NCBI GenBank assembly: GCA_937923735.1
Contig: CALDUJ010000182.1
Span: 1-33,689, forward strand
Length of the DNA stretch: 33,689 bases
Source: an uncultured Flavobacteriaceae bacterium
Lineage (GTDB): Bacteria > Bacteroidota > Bacteroidia > Flavobacteriales > Flavobacteriaceae
Reading direction: 5' to 3'
Part shown: positions 28,363-33,689 of the stretch, piece by piece
How positions within the stretch are numbered: the first letter of the stretch is position 1
Layout: the number at the start of each line of letters is the position of its first letter
Translations under genes and position numbers: made by a program
Notes under the pieces: generated by a model
Databases searched by the model: none
Seen by the model: the letters and a program-made list of their open reading frames with translations, nothing else
What the model was told of the DNA's origin: nothing

Positions 28363-29242
28363 TATACTATATATACTTGTTTTTTTATTTTCAGTTACGG
28401 CTGTATCGCAAGAGCTTAATTGTACTGTAGTTGTCAATGCTCAGCAAACAGGAGACGAAAATTTACCTGTCTTTAAAACGCTTCAGCGACAAATTAATGA
28501 GTTTATAAACAAAACTAAGTGGACCGATAAAGGATATCTGCCTCAGGAGCGTATTAATTGCAGTATGTTTATTACCATACAGAGTTATTCCAGCGATTCG
28601 TTTACTGGCACTTTACAAGTGCAATCGTCGAGACCAGTTTATGGCTCGTCTTATGGTACACCAGTATATAATTATAATGACAAGGATTTTTCGTTTAGAT
28701 ATCTGGAGTTTCAGAATATGATATATAATCCAACTCAGTTTGAATCTAATTTAATTTCGGTACTAGCATTTCATGTTTATATGATTCTTGGTATGGATGC
28801 CGATAGTTTTTCACAAAAAGGAGGGGAGCCTTATTTTGAGCAGGCGCGAACTATTTTGCAATATTCTCAGCAAGAAAACTTTAAAGGATGGCAGCAAAAA
28901 GATGGTCTGCAAACACGATTTACTTTAATAGATAATGTACTGTCGCCTACCTACAAAGAGCTCAGAAACGTTATGTATTCTTATCACATTGGCGCATTAG
29001 ACCTTATGCATGAAAACCAAAAACTAGGCAAGGAAAAAATAATAAATGTTCTTCAACAGTTAGGAACCATGAATAGGAGACGCCCTAATTCTTATGTGTT
29101 AAGAGTTTTCTTTGATGCCAAATCAGACGAAATAGAACAGATGTTCAGCGCTGGGCCTAATGTTAATATCGTTTCACTTACCGAAACCCTTAACAAAATA
29201 GCACCAATGCACTCGTCCAAATGGCGTAATATTAAATTCTAA
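28355..29242 (+). CDS. DUF4835-family protein
   Basis: LNCTVVVNAQQTGDENLPVFKTLQRQINEFINKTKW ... YLEFQNMIYNPTQFESNLISVLAFHVYMILGMDADSFS. Confidence 0.82.
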   Translation: MRNILYILVFLFSVTAVSQELNCTVVVNAQQTGDENLPVFKTLQRQINEFINKTKWTDKGYLPQERINCSMFITIQSYSSDSFTGTLQVQSSRPVYGSSYGTPVYNYNDKDFSFRYLEFQNMIYNPTQFESNLISVLAFHVYMILGMDADSFSQKGGEPYFEQARTILQYSQQENFKGWQQKDGLQTRFTLIDNVLSPTYKELRNVMYSYHIGALDLMHENQKLGKEKIINVLQQLGTMNRRRPNSYVLRVFFDAKSDEIEQMFSAGPNVNIVSLTETLNKIAPMHSSKWRNIKF

Positions 29243-29267
29243 CACTTCCGATTTATTTCTTTACTTT

Positions 29268-29287
29268 GTAGTTACATTTTTAACTAC
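29268..29287 (+). promoter_or_regulatory. Palindrome immediately upstream of recN
   Basis: GTAGTTA-CATTTT-TAACTAC, perfect 7-bp arms, ending 8 bp before the TTG start. Confidence 0.45.
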
Positions 29288-29295
29288 GCTATACA

Positions 29296-30948
29296 TTGCT
29301 GACTTCACTTTCCATAAAGAATTATGCACTGATTGATGATATACAAGTCGATTTTCATAACGGCTTGACTATTATCACAGGAGAAACTGGTGCAGGGAAA
29401 TCTATCCTTTTAGGAGGCTTATCTCTAATTTTAGGAAAACGCGCAGATTTAAGTAGCATTAAGGATACAGAAAAAAAATGTATTATCGAAGCGGTTTTTG
29501 ATATTGCAAATTATAATCTGAAAAGCTTATTCTCTGCTGAAGATTTGGATTATGAGGCACAAACAATAATACGAAGAGAGATATTGCCTTCGGGTAAATC
29601 TAGGGCTTTTGTCAACGATACGCCTGTTAATCTGGATAGTTTATCTAATCTTGGCAAACATCTTATTGATATACATTCTCAACACCAAACTCTGGAATTA
29701 GCGGATAATCAATTTCAATTTCAGATTATTGATGCTTTGGCTGATAATTCAAATGAGTTAGAAATATACAAGCGTAAATTATCCGAATATAAGTCAGTAA
29801 AACAAGAATTAGAAAACCTCTTAGTACTTCAATCAGAATCGATTAAAGAACAAGACTACAATAGCTTTTTGTTGAATGAATTAGTGGAAGCAAGATTGGT
29901 AAAGGGAGAACAAGAACAATTAGAGTCTGAGTATGAAACCCTGAACAATATTCAAGAAATCAAAGAACAATTAGCGCTCTCTAATCAATTGCTGTCCGAT
30001 GACCAGACAGGAGTCTTAAGCTTATTAACTGCAGTAAAACAGAGCCTTCAAAAGTTAAGGGATTATAATTCATCCTATAATGAATTATTCAGTAGAGTAG
30101 ATAGTAGTTTAATTGAATTGAATGATATTTTCTCTGAAGTCGAAACACATCAAGAAAACCTCGAAGCTGACCCTAACAGATTAGAAGCTGTTAATGCTAA
30201 ACTTCAAGTATTACATGGGTTACTTCAAAAACACCATTCTTCAAATATTGAAGAGCTGTTATCAATCCAGAATGAATTAACTGGCAAGGTTGAATTAACT
30301 GAGCAATTAGATGACAAAATCAGTTCAGCAGAAGCTTCTATTTCAGTATTAGAAAATGAATTGAATGCTATTGCAGCAAAAATTCATGAGAGTAGACAAA
30401 TGGCTATACCTAAATTAAAAGAGCAATTAGAAAGTATTCTAGCCAACCTTGAAATGTCTGAGGCTGAATTTAGCATAGATTTAGAGCAAAAAGACACGTT
30501 TTATACTAATGGTAAAGATGAGTTAAGCTTTTTACTTTCGGCAAATAAAGGTGGGAACTTCAATGAATTAAAAAAGGCAGCTTCTGGAGGCGAGTTATCG
30601 CGTATTATGCTGGCTATTAAATCTATTTTATCTAACTATATCAACCTACCAACAATTATGTTTGATGAGATAGATACTGGTGTTTCTGGAGAAATATCAA
30701 ATCAAATGGCGAATATTATGCAGAAAATGAGTAAGAGCATGCAAGTGTTTACAATTACCCATTTACCGCAAGTTGCAGCCAAAGGCGATACACATTTCAA
30801 GGTATATAAGGAGTCGCAAGGAAACATTACAACAACCGATATGAAGCGATTAAGCGAGGAAGAGCGTATCGTAGAGATTGCACAGATGCTAGGAGGTAAA
30901 CAAGTAACCGATTCTGCTGTTGCTCACGCAAAACAACTTTTAAATTAG
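29296..30948 (+). CDS. recN: DNA repair protein RecN (TTG start)
   Basis: LTIITGETGAGKSILLGGLSLILGKRADL; SGGELSRIMLAIKSIL; IMFDEIDTGVSGEIS; VFTITHLPQVAAKGD. Confidence 0.96.
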   Translation: MLTSLSIKNYALIDDIQVDFHNGLTIITGETGAGKSILLGGLSLILGKRADLSSIKDTEKKCIIEAVFDIANYNLKSLFSAEDLDYEAQTIIRREILPSGKSRAFVNDTPVNLDSLSNLGKHLIDIHSQHQTLELADNQFQFQIIDALADNSNELEIYKRKLSEYKSVKQELENLLVLQSESIKEQDYNSFLLNELVEARLVKGEQEQLESEYETLNNIQEIKEQLALSNQLLSDDQTGVLSLLTAVKQSLQKLRDYNSSYNELFSRVDSSLIELNDIFSEVETHQENLEADPNRLEAVNAKLQVLHGLLQKHHSSNIEELLSIQNELTGKVELTEQLDDKISSAEASISVLENELNAIAAKIHESRQMAIPKLKEQLESILANLEMSEAEFSIDLEQKDTFYTNGKDELSFLLSANKGGNFNELKKAASGGELSRIMLAIKSILSNYINLPTIMFDEIDTGVSGEISNQMANIMQKMSKSMQVFTITHLPQVAAKGDTHFKVYKESQGNITTTDMKRLSEEERIVEIAQMLGGKQVTDSAVAHAKQLLN

Positions 30949-30957
30949 AGTTGTTTT
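30930..30957 (+). terminator. Hairpin overlapping the recN stop codon, possible terminator
   Basis: AAAACAACT-N10-AGTTGTTTT perfect 9-bp arms; short T run. Confidence 0.4.
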
Positions 30958-30996
30958 ACTAAAATGTACTAACAAACAAATCAATAAAATTTATAT

Positions 30997-31809
30997 ATGT
31001 CACATAATTTACTCAAAGGAAAAAGAGGAATCATATTTGGAGCTTTGGACAAAAATTCTATAGCATGGAAAACCGCTGAACGTGTCCACGAAGAAGGCGG
31101 AACGTTTGTATTGACTAATGCACCTGTCGCTATGAGAATGGGGCAGATTAATGAGTTAGCTGAGAAAACAGGTTCGGAAATTATTCCAGCTGATGCTACA
31201 TCTGAGGAGGATTTACAAAATCTGGTAGATAAATCCATGGAAATCCTTGGTGGTAAATTGGACTTCGTGCTACATTCTATAGGAATGTCTATAAACGTAA
31301 GAAAAGGAAAAGCCTACACAGACCAAAATTATGCTTGGACGCAAAAGGGAACAGATGTCTCTGCAATGTCATTTCATAAAGTAATGCAAACCTTATACAA
31401 AGTCGATGCAATGAACGAGTGGGGAAGTATAGTTGCATTAACCTATATGGCTGCGCAGCGGGTATTTCCTGACTATAATGACATGGCTGATAATAAAGCT
31501 TATTTAGAAAGCATAGCACGTAGTTTTGGGTATTTCTTTGGGAGAGATAAAAAAGTAAGAGTAAATACCATTTCGCAATCACCAACACCAACAACAGCAG
31601 GAAGTGGTGTTAAGGGATTTGATGGTTTTTTAGCTTATGCGGATAAAATGTCGCCACTTGGTAATGCTACTGCCTTAGATTGCGCTAATTATACTGTAAC
31701 GTTATTTAGTGACCTCACTAAACGTGTAACACTTCAAAACCTATTTAATGATGGAGGCTTCAGTAGTATGGGTGTGAGTGATGCTGTGATGGACAGGTTC
31801 ACAGAATAA
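30997..31809 (+). CDS. fabI: Enoyl-[acyl-carrier-protein] reductase FabI
   Basis: LLKGKRGIIFGALDKNSIAWKTAERVHEEG; LHSIGMS; SIARSFGYFFGRDKKVRVNTISQSPTPT. Confidence 0.94.
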   Translation: MSHNLLKGKRGIIFGALDKNSIAWKTAERVHEEGGTFVLTNAPVAMRMGQINELAEKTGSEIIPADATSEEDLQNLVDKSMEILGGKLDFVLHSIGMSINVRKGKAYTDQNYAWTQKGTDVSAMSFHKVMQTLYKVDAMNEWGSIVALTYMAAQRVFPDYNDMADNKAYLESIARSFGYFFGRDKKVRVNTISQSPTPTTAGSGVKGFDGFLAYADKMSPLGNATALDCANYTVTLFSDLTKRVTLQNLFNDGGFSSMGVSDAVMDRFTE

Positions 31810-31917
31810 ATATGTTAAACTCATGTTAATAAGCAGTGTTTTTTTGCACTTTAACGTTTTATCAATAATTTCTTATGCTATTATTATTGAGTAAATAGAA
31901 TTAAGATATATATTACT

Positions 31918-31959
31918 AAACCCCGAATTTTTTCTTTAAAAAATTCGGGGTTTTTATTT
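31918..31959 (+). terminator. Very strong intrinsic-terminator hairpin between fabI and the adhesin-like gene
   Basis: AAACCCCGAATTTTTT-CTTT-AAAAAATTCGGGGTTT (16-bp perfect arms) then TTATTTTTT. Confidence 0.85.
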
Positions 31960-31980
31960 TTTAACCAAAACCTAACTAAT

Positions 31981-33689
31981 ATGAAAAAAATTACTTTACT
32001 ATTATTTTTTCTAATATCTATTGCTCTCACTTGGCAAACAAATGCGCAAAGCACAATTAATATCACAACATCTGGGGGTAGCTATCCAGGTGAAAAATGG
32101 GTAAGTATTACAACAGAAGCTGATGGCGCAGGAACTCAAGTCTGGGGTCAAGGAGACGGAACCCAATGTAACGGTAGTGGTCTAATTAACGAAAATATTA
32201 TGATAGCTCCGGGTACGTATTATGTTAATTGTTATGATCAATATGATGACGGTTGGGATGGTACTCTCATATCTGTTACAGCATATGGAGCAGTTATAGG
32301 GGATAATGGAGGTACTTCACCTAGTGATGGGGAAGATACTGATGCAGCTTCTTCTTGCGAAGGTACAGCCGAAGAATTTGAAGCATCATTTGTTATTGTA
32401 GTACCCAATCCACCAGCATGTTCACCACCAATTAGTATAGTATCTACTCCTTCCACCACAACAGATACTACTATTACTTGGTCTGCAGGAGGAACAGAAA
32501 CTATGTGGGGCTACGAATGGGGGGCGACAGGTTTTGTGCAAGGAACTGGTACAACTGGTTCTGTGATGACTACTCCAAGTATTGACCTTACAGGTCTTAC
32601 ACCTGGTGCAGATTATGATATTTACATTCAAGCTAATTGTGGAGGAGCTAATGGTGACAGTACATTCGCAGGTCCAATTACATGGAGACAACCAAACATT
32701 GGAGACACTTGCGATTTTCCAATTTCGGCTACAGTTGAGGCAGATTGTAGTGCTGCGACTCAGAATGTTATAGACTATACTACTGCTGTAGATCTTGGAC
32801 CTTTTTCTTGTGACACTACTGCCAACAATATAGGTGCATGGTTTGAAATCACTAGCCCTGCTAGCGGAGCGATAAAGTTTATAACAACTGGTAGTATGAC
32901 TGATTTGGCTATTTTTGAAACATGTGGTTCAGAACTATATTGTAATGGTTCACTTCCGGCTGAGTTTTCATTATCAGGCCTTACACCTAGCACAGTTTAC
33001 CGTATTGCTATATGGAAAGATAGTGCTACAACTGGAACTTCTGATGTTTGCTTCGAAGAAGTAAATTGTCTATTTCCAACGGGTTTAACGGCTAATGCGA
33101 CTGGGGAAACAACAGCTGATTTAACATGGACAGCTGGAGGCACAGAATCAGCATGGGAATATGTTGTTCAAGTAGATGGAACAGGAACTCCTACAGGTGC
33201 TGGGACAGCTTCGGCAACACCTTCAGCATCTGCAACAGGTCTTGTAAGTGATACTGCATACGAAGTTTATGTGAGAGCTGATTGTGGTGGAGGTTCTTAT
33301 AGTGAGTGGTTTGGACCAGTAGATTTTACGACACCTGCTACACCAGCATCTGTTCCTTATTCTTATGATTTCTCAGGATTTCCAGACATGGGTTGGACTC
33401 AAGCAGGAAGTGGTAATCCAACCACAGGTCCAACTGGAACGACAAGTGGTTGGAGTACACAAAACTATGCCAATGATGCTGCTAGCTCAAATGGATTGGC
33501 TGCTTCGGTGAATCTTTGGTCTTCAAACAATCAACAAGAATGGCTTATAAGTGCGCCCATAGATTTAATGGCAGCTGGAACATATTATTTGAATATGGAC
33601 GTAGCAGTTACAGCTTGGAATGCCGCTGGACCAAGTGCTATGGGGTCTGATGATGAGGTTCAAGTTCTCATCAGTACAGATGGAGGAAC
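31981..33689 (+). CDS. Large secreted fibronectin type III-containing adhesin-like protein (5' part; continues off the right edge)
   Basis: Open frame of at least 569 codons: MKKITLLLFFLISIALTWQTNAQS signal peptide; FN3-like units TTDTTITWSAGGTETMWGYEWG...LTGLTPGADYDIYIQANCGG and TTADLTWTAGGTESAWEYVVQ...ATGLVSDTAYEVYVRADCGGG; MAM/choice-of-anchor-like segment YSYDFSGFPDMGWTQAGSGNP near the end. Confidence 0.85.
   Translation, partial: MKKITLLLFFLISIALTWQTNAQSTINITTSGGSYPGEKWVSITTEADGAGTQVWGQGDGTQCNGSGLINENIMIAPGTYYVNCYDQYDDGWDGTLISVTAYGAVIGDNGGTSPSDGEDTDAASSCEGTAEEFEASFVIVVPNPPACSPPISIVSTPSTTTDTTITWSAGGTETMWGYEWGATGFVQGTGTTGSVMTTPSIDLTGLTPGADYDIYIQANCGGANGDSTFAGPITWRQPNIGDTCDFPISATVEADCSAATQNVIDYTTAVDLGPFSCDTTANNIGAWFEITSPASGAIKFITTGSMTDLAIFETCGSELYCNGSLPAEFSLSGLTPSTVYRIAIWKDSATTGTSDVCFEEVNCLFPTGLTANATGETTADLTWTAGGTESAWEYVVQVDGTGTPTGAGTASATPSASATGLVSDTAYEVYVRADCGGGSYSEWFGPVDFTTPATPASVPYSYDFSGFPDMGWTQAGSGNPTTGPTGTTSGWSTQNYANDAASSNGLAASVNLWSSNNQQEWLISAPIDLMAAGTYYLNMDVAVTAWNAAGPSAMGSDDEVQVLISTDGG

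Noticed and set aside
24998-30948. dapA-bamD-rpoZ-coaBC-DUF4835-recN cluster as a novel operon
   Set aside because: This is a commonly seen gene order in Bacteroidota, so it is not reported as novel.
31884-32993. Several ORFs over the adhesin-like gene (31884..32066, 32238..32459, 32422..32691, 32582..32773, 32775..32993)
   Set aside because: Overlap the long secreted-protein frame in other frames; Ser/Thr/Cys-biased translations typical of shadow ORFs.

Overview
AT-rich Flavobacteriaceae-type (Bacteroidota) chromosomal window with dense, mostly housekeeping gene content. It includes a serB-like N-terminus, long-form gap, htrA/degP, dapF, mltG, an rsmI-like gene, dnaA, ybgC-like, yigZ, ribD, prmC, a LOG-family gene, cutC, ligA, a split 5'-nucleotidase, dapA-bamD-rpoZ-coaBC-DUF4835-recN, and fabI. 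At the right edge is the start of a large secreted fibronectin-III/adhesin-like protein, truncated by the window and absent from the ORF track. I see no CRISPR array, rRNA, tRNA, transposase, prophage or defence island, and no clear undescribed multi-gene system. The signals most worth a second look are non-coding: (i) a 22-bp palindromic motif (19/22 identical) about 50 bp upstream of each of two GTG-start multi-TM genes that flank a DoxX-like gene; (ii) a dispersed flavobacterial-type repeat read in frame inside prmC, with a related copy just downstream; (iii) terminator-like hairpins in unexpected places (dnaA leader, 5' leader of the adhesin gene, inside the rsmI-like CDS, abutting a GNAT start codon); (iv) a perfect palindrome at the recN start. 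All functional interpretations are inference from sequence without database searches.
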